A DNA stretch of 64,000 nt from Strigamia acuminata. Lineage: Eukaryota; Arthropoda; Chilopoda; Geophilomorpha; Linotaeniidae. Below, in pieces: positions 1 to 9,228 of the stretch; the first letter of the stretch is position 1, and the number at the start of each line of letters is the position of its first letter. The position numbers and the translations under genes are program-made. Where the stretch lies: positions 434,001 through 498,000 of the forward strand of contig OX442319.1 of assembly GCA_949358305.1 (NCBI GenBank), read 5' to 3'. The notes beneath the pieces were generated by a model. That model did no database searches. It was not told the DNA's origin and was given only the letters and a program-made list of their open reading frames with translations.

Positions 1-144
1 AACAAAAAAATGAAAATGTCCTATTTTCAAGTCAAAATAAAAGAATTATGTTGCACTTTCTAAACTTATGAAATGATTTTTTCAACTTTCTAAACTTTTG
101 ACACAAATGAGGTTTTGAAAATCTCGATTTGTAACTAAACTATA
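1..144. other. AT-rich unclassified sequence
   Basis: AT-rich DNA with no ORF that resembles a protein. The word CTTTCTAAACTT occurs twice here and again near 1439, on the other side of the inverted-repeat element at 145-1296. This suggests that 1-144 and 1297-1458 are one older sequence split by that element. Around 1458 it abruptly replaces the copia-C reverse transcriptase frame, so it is either another insertion running off the left edge or a deletion junction. Confidence 0.4.
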
Positions 145-1296
145 CAGGGTGGAACAAAAGTCTGTTCCCCTCAAATATTTCCTGAGCAATTGCATCTAGG
201 CCAACTTTGATGAAGCGATCATACAGGAAGTTGGGTGAGAGCAATCCAATGACGTCATCAAATTTGACCTTGAAGGCCATTTTCAAGATTATTCACTTGC
301 TAACTTCTAAACCAATCACGTTAGAGCAAAATTTCCAATTACAAAGTTGTAGAGCACCATCAAATTAGTACTATCCAATTTATCTTAGTCATCTTAAGTT
401 AAATGTTTTCGTTTTAAAATGAAAACAAATCAGCTGAAATAAAGTCAGCCATTGAAGCAAAAATTAAATTTCTACTACAAAAATACTGAATTACTTAACA
501 CTAGAAAGGCCGAAAGCGGTCAAAATGACCGCTTGAAACAATGCGTACAAGACCATCAATTTTTGTTTTGCTATTTTCTTCGCATATTTCGCGTGTTACT
601 GATCAATTTGATGGCAAAACGCAAGATACACGTATTGTTTATGTATTTTGCACGATTTGCGCGTTTTGTCCACGTTTCGTGCATGTCTTGTGCGCGTTGT
701 TTCAAGCGGTCATTTGGACCGCCTTCGGCCTTTCTAGGTCAATTCAATTTTTTTAATTTTTATTACAGAAAAAAGCCACGTTTGCTGATTTATGATGTAA
801 AGTATTGTAAACCCTTTGGGTTTATTGCTACAGCTGTTTAAAACAGCTGTTGCGGTCAAAATGACCGCTCTGGCCTTTCTAGTGTTAAATAAATGTATTC
901 AAATGTGCATTATTGTGCAAGTACACAAGAAAAATCACTATCTTTTTTTAATGCCTCAATAATTTATTTTTTCACAAGAAAAAAAATTTCACATTGCTGA
1001 TTTTTTTCTGATTCGTTTCCTTTTTAAAAAGAAATCATTTAAATGAAGATGACTAAGATAAATTGGACAGTACTAATTTGATGGTGTTCTACAACTTTGT
1101 AATTGGAAATTTTGCTCTAACGTGATTGGTTTAGAAGTTAGCAAGTGAATAACCTTGAAAATGGCCTTCAAGGTCAAATTTGATGACATCATTGGATTGC
1201 TCTCACCCAACTTCCTATATGATCGCTTCATCAAAGTTGGCCTAGATGCAATTGCTCAGGAAATATTTGAGGGGAACAGACTTTTGTTCCACCCTG
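145..1296. mobile_element. Tc1/mariner-type element with long terminal inverted repeats, non-autonomous
   Basis: The ends are CAGGGTGGAACAAAAG and its reverse complement, flanked by TA on both sides, as expected for Tc1/mariner insertion. The inverted repeats are about 250 bp (roughly 145-400 and 1045-1296) and only slightly diverged. No transposase ORF is seen; the middle is AT-rich and holds a separate piggyBac-type MITE at 499-884. It is therefore a non-autonomous or foldback derivative moved in trans. The superfamily call rests on the TA duplication and the CAGGGTG terminus only. Confidence 0.72.
499..884. mobile_element. piggyBac-type MITE
   Basis: A 386-bp segment begins CACTAGAAAGGCC and ends with the inverted repeat GGCCTTTCTAGTG. 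It is flanked on both sides by TTAA (495-498 and 885-888), the obligatory piggyBac target. Just inside each end is the palindrome AGCGGTCAAAATGACCGC or a near copy. The open frames inside (for example 452-841) resemble no transposase. It sits within the mariner-type element at 145-1296, so it inserted later. Confidence 0.8.
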
Positions 1297-1458
1297 TATA
1301 ACTAAATATATGTAACTATAAGCTATTTTAGATGAAAAATAATTGTTTTATTCAAATCTGATGGTATAAATTGGTTTTGCTTAACTTTTAAGTCATATTT
1401 TTGGTGTTATTCACAAAGTGAGTGAATTTTTCACTTACTTTCTAAACTTTTGAAATGT
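1297..1458. other. AT-rich unclassified sequence, right part
   Basis: Continuation of the sequence in 1-144 beyond the mariner-type element. It has no coding potential and ends where the copia-C reverse-transcriptase frame starts on the minus strand. Confidence 0.4.
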
Positions 1459-1825
1459 AGTTGTATTGTGAGAGGACAATGACCGAGAACAAGATGTCTG
1501 GCCTTGTCCTGCTCGCCAAGAACAAGAGACTTCCCACTAAGTTGCGATAGGGGAAAGTGGAATCAACCCGCTCTTTTTCCGTCACGCCCTGAATAATCGT
1601 TCCTGGCGTCCCAGGTACTCTAATCCGAAGGCATGAGTCGACCCCATACAACTTACAAAGTTTGTCTATGTATGCCTTTTGATGGATCCTAATTTGGCCC
1701 CCAGACCTATCAAAGGCTATGCCTAACAAAAGGGTCACGGGACCCAAATCAACCGTGTCAAAAGATTCCCTAATCCATCGAACAACGCATTCCTCGACAT
1801 AGTCATCCTTAGAAAAGAGAACTAT
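1459..1825 (-). pseudogene. copia-C pol fragment (reverse transcriptase, C-terminal part)
   Basis: Minus-strand frame that continues the copia-C reverse transcriptase immediately after its YVDD box. It includes the conserved segments for 'LGPVTLLLGI', 'FPYRNLVGSLLFLASRTRPDI' (interrupted here to keep it short) and 'VIVLSQYN'. The upstream half of the same ORF is at 15331-18236; the two were separated by copia-B, which left the 5-bp duplication ACTAT at 1821-1825 and 15331-15335. The RNase H domain and 3' LTR expected to the left are missing: the frame stops at about 1459 and unrelated AT-rich DNA follows. Confidence 0.85.
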
Positions 1826-2288
1826 TGTTAGAAAAATGCCCAACTGTTTGATCTTCTCGGTTGCATGTTTCCGGTTAAATGCAACGTGTGTGTCATTGCA
1901 ATTCTGTATTTGTGTTACATTGGTTGATATTGACTTTTAAACCCTTATTCCTGTGCTAAGTGCCGCAACCAATGTGCTTATTAGCAATGACATACCGATA
2001 TGTCGTCTGCTCGAATATGAGCACTTATCTTTTAGTTTCTCATGGCTTTTGTTTACATTATCGATTATTTATGCCGTTGTTTTGCCTTTGTTATGTAAAG
2101 AATGAATCTTTGCCTGTTAACAATGATTCATTCTACTTTAAGCTTTGTAGCCTCGAAAGAGGTGCGCTTTTATGTTCTCTCTCTCATCACGATAAATAAA
2201 GATGGCGGTCGCATAATGCGAGTTCCCGCACCGTTTGAATCGAGTCTCAGCTCTCTCTTATTGATGTCCGGCGCCCCCAAACCTATCA
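1826..2288 (+). repeat. copia-B 5' LTR
   Basis: 463 bp, starting TGTTAG and ending CTATCA, near-identical to 14868-15330. It contains AATAAAGATGGCGG, in which a polyadenylation signal runs into a YY1/Pho-like motif. Preceded by the TSD ACTAT. Confidence 0.93.
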
Positions 2289-2290
2289 TA

Positions 2291-2308
2291 TGGTAGCAGA
2301 GGATGGTT
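2291..2308 (+). promoter_or_regulatory. copia-B primer-binding site (3' end of initiator tRNA-Met)
   Basis: TGGTAGCAGAGGATGGTT begins 2 bp after the 5' LTR. As I know the metazoan initiator tRNA-Met sequence, this is complementary to its last 18 nt including CCA. It is the minus-strand primer site for reverse transcription. Confidence 0.85.
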
Positions 2309-2403
2309 GACGACGCGGCCAACCGTTTGTGATACGTTTGCGGCAAGTTTCGTGACGAAACGGACATCGCGGATCCTCGCCAGTATCGTCGCAGAGACGT
2401 ATC

Positions 2404-2976
2404 TGTGGTGGTATGCTGCAAAAACAGCACAGACTAGGCAGTGGAAACGCTTAAAAATAAGCCAACACGCACGATATAGCACGCACGAGACGTGCGGCGC
2501 GTCGTGTACGCGAATTCGAGCCGGTTCTGGTCGAATTTGCGTGGTGTCTGCACTTATCTACGTGCAGACACAAGAAACGAATTATTTATAAACAAAATAA
2601 ACGATTTATTAACCTAAAACTTACGAAAACAGGATTGAAAAGCACAGGAGCACACTTAGCAGTGTGCGTCGCCATCTTGGAATAAAAGGGAGTGCGCTCT
2701 GGTGACAGAAGCGAGCGACTCACAGGTATAAACAGATAGGCGATGCATGATGCCCAGTGTGTTAAGACACAGTTAATGCAGGCACCATGCATTTCCCTTA
2801 CAATATAAAGTAAATATACGGAAATATACTGGTAACAACCAGTTAAGTAGGAAATAAACACTAAATCATTTGGGGAAAGAAAATATAACAACCAATGATG
2901 TGAAAAAGTTCAGGTAGCGTCATTGTGCATCGAAAAAGCGTTAAATAAACGTCCGAAGTGGTTTCAAGGACCAACA
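2404..2976 (-). repeat. copia-A 3' LTR
   Basis: 573 bp; on the plus strand it starts TGTGGTGG and ends ACCAACA. Identical by eye to 8651-9223. Read in element orientation it contains CCAAGATGGCGAC, a YY1/Pho-like site. Confidence 0.95.
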
Positions 2977-2992
2977 ATTCCCTCCTTCGATG
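2977..2992 (-). promoter_or_regulatory. copia-A polypurine tract
   Basis: In element orientation GAAGGAGGGAAT lies directly upstream of the 3' LTR. This is the expected site for plus-strand priming. Confidence 0.7.
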
Positions 2993-3022
2993 TGCAATGT
3001 CGATATTAACAGTTCGATGAAA

Positions 3023-6000
3023 TTATTTCGAGATGAAGATCCGGGACAACAAATTTCGGAGGCGTTCGGAACTAAGCCATTTCGTGAAAATATCTGAAAC
3101 ATTTATTTCACCCGGAATTTTGCGGAGTTCGAAGCACCCGGCAATATGCCATTCTCGAAGCCAATGGAACTTCACTCGAATATGTTTGGTTTTCGAGTTC
3201 TCGATGTCGTTGTTCGTGAATTGGATCGAGGCGAGGGCATCGGAGAAAATAATCGGTTTCGATAATCGGTTTAACGGTGGAAAGACTCGATAGATACTGT
3301 CCAACCAGTATAACTCTTTAACGATTTCGACTAGTGCCACAAACTCGGCTTCCATGGTGGAACAGGCGACGCTGGTCTGCTTTTTGCAGCTCCAGCCAAT
3401 TGGCACACAACCGATATAAATGATGTATCCTCCGAAGCTTCTCGATGTCGCAATGTCACTCGCCCACGACGCATCTGTGTATCCCCACAGCTGACTGGAA
3501 TTACACCCCGAGAGTTCGATCGAGAAATCGCTCGTGTTCGCCACGTATTTGAGAACTTGGAGCAAACACTTGACGTGGCGGTGGTCGTAGCAGTTATTAT
3601 ACTGCGATAAAGCGATGACCGAATATAATATGTCGGGACGAGTGCGAGAAGCGAGGAATAATAACGATCCGATGAGCGATCGGTACGGAAAGTCCGGGAG
3701 ATTATCCAACGAGCCTTTGACGAGCGTGGTCCCCGGTGTGACAGGCACTTTAATGAGTGCATCTGACGAAACGTTGAACTTTTTAAGAAGTTTGTCGATG
3801 TAGGAGCGTTGGGACATGAAAACTTTCCCATCGCGACGCACGAATTCTACCCCGAGTAATTTGGTTATTGGTCCGAGGTTGACGATGTCGAATTTGCTGG
3901 AAATCAGCGCCAAAATACGGTCTCGGATACTCTCCGACGCGTAAAACACGACGATATCGTCCACGTAGACTAACATAACAGCCGAATGTCCAAATGCGTA
4001 AACGCAATTACAAGCGGGAAATTTCTGGAATCCGAGGTCGGTTAACGTCTCGTTGAGCTTCTGGTACCACATGCGCCCCGACTGGTGAAGACCGTAAAGT
4101 GACTTGGTTAACAACCAGACGTTGTCGGGTGAGGTGCATGTGGCGCCGGCGGGAATCCGCATGTAAATTTCGTGGTCGAGGTCGCCGTAAAGGTAGGCAC
4201 ACTTGACGTCGAGGTGGAGATCCCTCCATCCTAGTAAAACGACTAGGAGGCAGAAAAAGAATCGGATGAGCACGAAGTTAACCACCGGACTAAAAACTTC
4301 ATCGAAATCAACGCCCATTGTTTGGCGGAAACCTTGTGCGACAAGTCGAGCACGGTAGCGGTGAATTTTCCCGGTGGCATCCGATTTCAACCGAAAAATC
4401 CATTTACACCCGAGGATTGTCTTGTCCGGGGGTCGTGGAACTTCCTTATAAACTTCGCGTTCCTTGAAAGTCGTGAGCTCCTCATCGATTGCCTCGGTCC
4501 ACTTCGGTGCCTCGGGTAGCTTAACAGCTTCGGCGTACGTGGACGGCTCTCGAAAACACATAAGGACGCGATGAACAGGTTGCTCGTCCTGCAATTGATG
4601 TTCGAGGTTGCCGAAAAAGAAAATGTCCTCTTCATACGGAAGTTGGTGAGCAACGCAATATCTTTCGATGTCCCCTCTCGACCTTAAGCGGACACCGTGC
4701 TCCGGATAGTAATAAACGTCGACCTTGATTTTACCAGGCGCTTGTTCTTTCCGGAGATGCTCTTCCCTCCTCCATCCGCTGAAGGGCGTATCTCCACCAA
4801 TAAAACGATAGGGGCAGTGAAGAGCGCGTAACGGAGCGAGGGGCGGTGCAGGCGTTGCAGCGGCCGCTGGTAAGGCGGCTGCCTTATCGAGGAGATCATC
4901 GAGGAGATTATCAAGTGGATCGTCTTCGGGGTCGTGCTCGGAATCACGTTCGGGATAGCGTTCGAAAAATTGTTCGATATCGTGATCAACGTCGAGTTCA
5001 CTATCGCTGGCCTCAGGGGTGTGAGGTTGACGAGCCAAAGCATCGGGACGTAATCTCCTCCGAGGACGGTAAAGCGGAAGTGGTGGGTCAGGCGTGACGT
5101 CCAAATCGATGTCCTCCGGTACATCGTCCGCAAACAGAATAGGAGGAGGTAGTTCATCAGCAATGTCCTCTTCGACCTCCTCGAGGACGGAGCGATATGA
5201 AGCGACTGATGAAGCGCTTGACGGAGCCCGATGGCGGAATTCATCATCGTCATTAGACGATTCATCGTCGGAATCACGACGTCGACGTGACCAGGGAACG
5301 GACGGAAAAGCACCATCGTCAAAAGTGACACGGGACGGTGTAGTGACGTGAGAGGGCTCCTCCATGAATGGAGCATTTTCGTAGGGATCCGGAACGTAAA
5401 ACGGCGAGCGTTTGAAATTCTGACGTTCATCGATTTGAACGTGAACGGATTCCGTGACGGTGTTCGTAGCCGGATTCCAAACCCGATAACCGCGAGTGTT
5501 GGAGGCGTAACCTACGAGGAATCCTTCCCACGCCCGTGGATCCATTTTGTTGCGCCCGGGTGCGGTGAAATGCACCCAGCATTTAGAACCAATTTTTCGG
5601 AAATGTTTGACGGAGAGGGCACGCTGGCGCCATAAAACATATGGAACTTCGTCGTTAAGTTTCGAATGCGGGCTGCGATTTTTAACGTACGAAAATGTCA
5701 CAGCGAGTTCAGCCCAAAGTGTGTGTGGAAAACCGGTTTCGGAGGTAATAGAGCGAAGATAGTCGCCCATCGTCCGGTTTAGGCGTTCGGCGACCCCGTT
5801 CATTTGTGGGCTTCCGGGATTGGTCCGTTGTGCGACAATGCCCTTGTCAGCGAGGTAACGGTCAAAAGTCTTAGAAATAAATTCCCCGCCGCGATCCGTG
5901 CGAATTGATTTGACGCGGGAATCCGTAATGCGTTCAACGCGAGAAACAAAGTCTTTGAAAGTCGCAAAAACGTCGGATTTGCGTGCAATCGGAAAAATCC

Positions 6001-7963
6001 ACGAATATCGGGTCGCGTCGTCAACAATGGAGAAGGCATAATCAGCACCGCCAATCGAAGTCAGTCTTGACGGGCCCCAGACGTCCATGTGCAGCAACTC
6101 CAACGGTTTGGTCGTCGAAGGTGTGGGAATCGGTTTATGCGAGGCGCGCGTGGACTTGGCAATGCGACATGAGTTGCAGGAAAGTTCTTGTCGAACCGCA
6201 GCCGGATCGAGTCCATAAACTTGGGAATTGTTCGCCAAAGTCCGCATGGCTTTGGTGTGGAGATGGCCCAACCTGGCATGCCATAATCCCGTGGCATCCG
6301 CAACGTTCGCAGTCGGCGTTATAACCTTTTTAGGAGGTGGGACTGCCGTAGTCGTGGCAACGGGAGACGGAGGAGATGATAGGACGTTGGAATACATCCG
6401 GATCTGTTGTGGTTTAGATCCGGCAACAGGATTGGGGATGATCGGGGAAGGAGAAGGCACGAGTAGGGTGTTGGGAGAGATAGGTAAGCGGAAGTCGGTC
6501 ATTTCAACGTTTGATATTTTCTTCGACTTCTTTGAGGGCATCGCGGGAAAATCTTCCTCCTTCGTGATGAGAGTCATCGGCGCAGTAGTCGGAGGTGACA
6601 TTGGGATGGGCGGTGTACTCGAAACAACAGTCGGCGACGCAAATGGCGAAATTAGTCCATCTACGAAGTAAAGTCCTGACTTTTGCTTCGCCCGAAGAAC
6701 ACTTTGTTTGATATCCGTCCCATATGTATGCAACTCCGAATTGTAAATGTGTATGTGATGCCCACATTTATCGACTCGCGAAACCGAAATTAAATTAGCG
6801 CCGAAATCAGGTGCGTACAAAACATCGCGGAGAAGTACGGTGCATTCACAGCCATCGATGAGTGACTTGACTGGAACATTCCCTTTTCCGGTAACTTTGG
6901 AGCTTCCTTGTCCCAATTCGATATTAAAAGGGACGACCTCAACAAAGTCCAAGAACCACGATTTAACGTGTGAAACGTGGTCGGTGGCGCCGCAGTCAAC
7001 AATCCATTCGTGAGATTGGACGAAATGAACGGTAGGAACCTGGATCGCAGGTGGTGCGGACAGGAGATATGCTGCATCTCGGCGCGGGCGTGAAGACTCG
7101 CGAAACTGTCCCTGCTGCTGTTGATTCGGGTTCACATTCGGATTCGAGCCTTTATTGCGGCGTCGACTCTTGCTGCGAGATCGTGTCTGAAACGTAGCTA
7201 CCGGCTGTTGCCCAGTTGTTTGCTTGCGAGGATGCTGGCACTTATTGGCGTAGTGTCCAAGCTCGTTGCAATTGAAGCAACGCACCTGCGCAAGCGGGCG
7301 CGGGGGTCGCGACTGGTTACGTCCTTGTCGCCCAGTAGCATAAGCGGAGGAATTACCGGAGTTTCGGTTCGAATGCGACTTTAATCGTAGATATTCCGAC
7401 AACAACTGTTCGGAGACTTTAGCCGGGGTAAACTCTGCCAGCGGCCAATGATAAATGGCAAAAGTCGCCTGGTCGTATTCGTCCGGAAGAAAGTCTAAAT
7501 ACTGGTACGCGTGATGTCGAGGGAGGATGTCTTCACCGACGTCTTTAAGTTGGCGGACCATAAGGTCAACGCGGCTGAGGAAATCGGCCATTTCTTCGCC
7601 GGGCTCCAACTTGAGCTGCAGGAACTCACGGCGCATCGCCGCTTGGCGGGCGAGAGAGCTGGGGGCGTAAATTTTCGCTAAAATGTCCCACGCCTGTTTC
7701 GGAGTGGTGCAACCGTCGAGGGCCGACTGTTTGGCCTGCGAGACGTGGCAATAAATGGTCCCCAGCGCTCGGGCTTTCCGACGTTGCCATTTTCGCCAAA
7801 CGTCTTCATCGACGTTGGCTTTCACTAGTTCCTCCGTTTCGGTGACGTGGTGCCATACGCCGTCGGACATCAATAGCATTTTAATTGCACGGTGCCAGTG
7901 TTCGTAATTGCCGGTCACGAGAATCGGCACATGGCCTGACGACTGGTCGGTGGCCTTTTTCAT
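3023..7963 (-). CDS. copia-A Gag-Pol polyprotein
   Basis: A single frame of about 1646 codons encodes all Ty1/copia activities. In order: copia-type gag, a CCHC zinc knuckle (CFNCNELGHYANKC, near 7285-7245), an aspartic protease core (DCGATDH, near 6990), a GAG-pre-integrase box (HARLGH), an integrase with D-D-E spaced motifs (HMDVWGP, TDRGGEF, GVAERLNR), a reverse transcriptase with YVDD (near 3965-3955), and an RNase H ending in the FTKWL box. Gag and Pol share one frame with no frameshift signal, as in Drosophila copia. I chose the ATG at 7963 because the protein from there lines up with gag of the related copia-B and copia-C; an in-frame ATG at 8017 is less likely. A run of acidic, proline-rich residues separates integrase and reverse transcriptase. 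No stop or frameshift is seen. Confidence 0.93.
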   Translation of the reverse strand: MKKATDQSSGHVPILVTGNYEHWHRAIKMLLMSDGVWHHVTETEELVKANVDEDVWRKWQRRKARALGTIYCHVSQAKQSALDGCTTPKQAWDILAKIYAPSSLARQAAMRREFLQLKLEPGEEMADFLSRVDLMVRQLKDVGEDILPRHHAYQYLDFLPDEYDQATFAIYHWPLAEFTPAKVSEQLLSEYLRLKSHSNRNSGNSSAYATGRQGRNQSRPPRPLAQVRCFNCNELGHYANKCQHPRKQTTGQQPVATFQTRSRSKSRRRNKGSNPNVNPNQQQQGQFRESSRPRRDAAYLLSAPPAIQVPTVHFVQSHEWIVDCGATDHVSHVKSWFLDFVEVVPFNIELGQGSSKVTGKGNVPVKSLIDGCECTVLLRDVLYAPDFGANLISVSRVDKCGHHIHIYNSELHTYGTDIKQSVLRAKQKSGLYFVDGLISPFASPTVVSSTPPIPMSPPTTAPMTLITKEEDFPAMPSKKSKKISNVEMTDFRLPISPNTLLVPSPSPIIPNPVAGSKPQQIRMYSNVLSSPPSPVATTTAVPPPKKVITPTANVADATGLWHARLGHLHTKAMRTLANNSQVYGLDPAAVRQELSCNSCRIAKSTRASHKPIPTPSTTKPLELLHMDVWGPSRLTSIGGADYAFSIVDDATRYSWIFPIARKSDVFATFKDFVSRVERITDSRVKSIRTDRGGEFISKTFDRYLADKGIVAQRTNPGSPQMNGVAERLNRTMGDYLRSITSETGFPHTLWAELAVTFSYVKNRSPHSKLNDEVPYVLWRQRALSVKHFRKIGSKCWVHFTAPGRNKMDPRAWEGFLVGYASNTRGYRVWNPATNTVTESVHVQIDERQNFKRSPFYVPDPYENAPFMEEPSHVTTPSRVTFDDGAFPSVPWSRRRRDSDDESSNDDDEFRHRAPSSASSVASYRSVLEEVEEDIADELPPPILFADDVPEDIDLDVTPDPPLPLYRPRRRLRPDALARQPHTPEASDSELDVDHDIEQFFERYPERDSEHDPEDDPLDNLLDDLLDKAAALPAAAATPAPPLAPLRALHCPYRFIGGDTPFSGWRREEHLRKEQAPGKIKVDVYYYPEHGVRLRSRGDIERYCVAHQLPYEEDIFFFGNLEHQLQDEQPVHRVLMCFREPSTYAEAVKLPEAPKWTEAIDEELTTFKEREVYKEVPRPPDKTILGCKWIFRLKSDATGKIHRYRARLVAQGFRQTMGVDFDEVFSPVVNFVLIRFFFCLLVVLLGWRDLHLDVKCAYLYGDLDHEIYMRIPAGATCTSPDNVWLLTKSLYGLHQSGRMWYQKLNETLTDLGFQKFPACNCVYAFGHSAVMLVYVDDIVVFYASESIRDRILALISSKFDIVNLGPITKLLGVEFVRRDGKVFMSQRSYIDKLLKKFNVSSDALIKVPVTPGTTLVKGSLDNLPDFPYRSLIGSLLFLASRTRPDILYSVIALSQYNNCYDHRHVKCLLQVLKYVANTSDFSIELSGCNSSQLWGYTDASWASDIATSRSFGGYIIYIGCVPIGWSCKKQTSVACSTMEAEFVALVEIVKELYWLDSIYRVFPPLNRLSKPIIFSDALASIQFTNNDIENSKTKHIRVKFHWLREWHIAGCFELRKIPGEINVSDIFTKWLSSERLRNLLSRIFISK

Positions 7964-8630
7964 GATTGTACGGAGGAAAAATGCGTAGAACTGGAAATTG
8001 AAGCACAATCGACGCACAATTCACGCACAAACGAAGCACAAATTACGATGCGAAGCACTTTCCGTAGCACTGTCAAAGCGGAAACCAAGAATGGGCAATT
8101 CCTTCTGAAGGAATTAAATAGCTTTCGGTTGCCAGTCTGAGAGGGTCCGTTCGACTTCCTGGAGCCGCGGGAAACCTCACTTGTACCACGACAAGCACAA
8201 CCGAAAAATACAACGGCGCTTGCCCGGATTCGGACGAAGGGCGCCGAGGATTCTAATTGTCCCACACCAAAATTCCCACTTAAAATTAACAAAGGTAATT
8301 CGACTCTGAAAGGCAAAATAAGGCGAAATTGACGAATCAGTCGCGGTGCACGTCGCAACACGCGATCCTCGTGTGAAAAACACGGATATGTGCGATTTTA
8401 AACGAAAAATCGCGAAAAATGAACGAAAATCGTCGATACTGTCGCACTCCGGGGTGCTAAACAGCGGGTTACACCCGTTTCTCGGTGATAACGTCGTGTA
8501 GACGTCGTCGCATGTCGAAAATCGGTGTAAATCGGCGAAAAATCTGAAAATATAGAAAATTTCCGCAAAATTCGCGAAAAAATCGCGAAAATTGTGGAAA
8601 ATTAAGGAAAAAACGAGGCCCTGGTGTCTT
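7964..8630 (-). other. copia-A untranslated leader
   Basis: Some 670 bp between the primer-binding site and gag. It is rich in CGAAAA/TTTTCG words, so short hairpins are likely. I see no ORF of note. It probably holds the packaging and dimerisation signals, but none can be pointed to. Confidence 0.5.
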
Positions 8631-8648
8631 TCCAGGCCTCTGCTACCA
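8631..8648 (-). promoter_or_regulatory. copia-A primer-binding site (initiator tRNA-Met 3' end)
   Basis: In element orientation TGGTAGCAGAGG lies 2 nt after the 5' LTR. It matches 12 nt of the initiator tRNA-Met 3' end and then diverges (CCTGG), so it is shorter than the copia-B site. Confidence 0.75.
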
Positions 8649-8650
8649 AT

Positions 8651-9223
8651 TGTGGTGGTATGCTGCAAAAACAGCACAGACTAGGCAGTGGAAACGCTTA
8701 AAAATAAGCCAACACGCACGATATAGCACGCACGAGACGTGCGGCGCGTCGTGTACGCGAATTCGAGCCGGTTCTGGTCGAATTTGCGTGGTGTCTGCAC
8801 TTATCTACGTGCAGACACAAGAAACGAATTATTTATAAACAAAATAAACGATTTATTAACCTAAAACTTACGAAAACAGGATTGAAAAGCACAGGAGCAC
8901 ACTTAGCAGTGTGCGTCGCCATCTTGGAATAAAAGGGAGTGCGCTCTGGTGACAGAAGCGAGCGACTCACAGGTATAAACAGATAGGCGATGCATGATGC
9001 CCAGTGTGTTAAGACACAGTTAATGCAGGCACCATGCATTTCCCTTACAATATAAAGTAAATATACGGAAATATACTGGTAACAACCAGTTAAGTAGGAA
9101 ATAAACACTAAATCATTTGGGGAAAGAAAATATAACAACCAATGATGTGAAAAAGTTCAGGTAGCGTCATTGTGCATCGAAAAAGCGTTAAATAAACGTC
9201 CGAAGTGGTTTCAAGGACCAACA
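8651..9223 (-). repeat. copia-A 5' LTR
   Basis: 573 bp, identical by eye to 2404-2976. Followed by the TSD GTATC at 9224-9228. Confidence 0.95.
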
Positions 9224-9228
9224 GTATC

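Larger units (their letters stand above)
2404..9223 (-). mobile_element. Ty1/copia LTR retrotransposon copia-A, apparently intact
   Basis: Element of 6820 bp on the minus strand with two 573-bp LTRs that look identical, and the 5-bp TSD GTATC (2399-2403 and 9224-9228). It carries one uninterrupted gag-pol ORF, a tRNA-Met primer-binding site and a polypurine tract. It sits in the leader of copia-B and is the youngest insertion in its chain. All cis and coding parts needed for autonomy appear to be present. Confidence 0.96.

Noticed and set aside
452-841. 129-codon plus-strand ORF
   Set aside because: Lies across the piggyBac-type MITE, no similarity to a transposase or other protein, composition of repeats.
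2586-2891. 101-codon ORF present twice (also 8833-9138)
   Set aside because: It is inside both copies of the copia-A LTR; duplication is due to the LTR pair.
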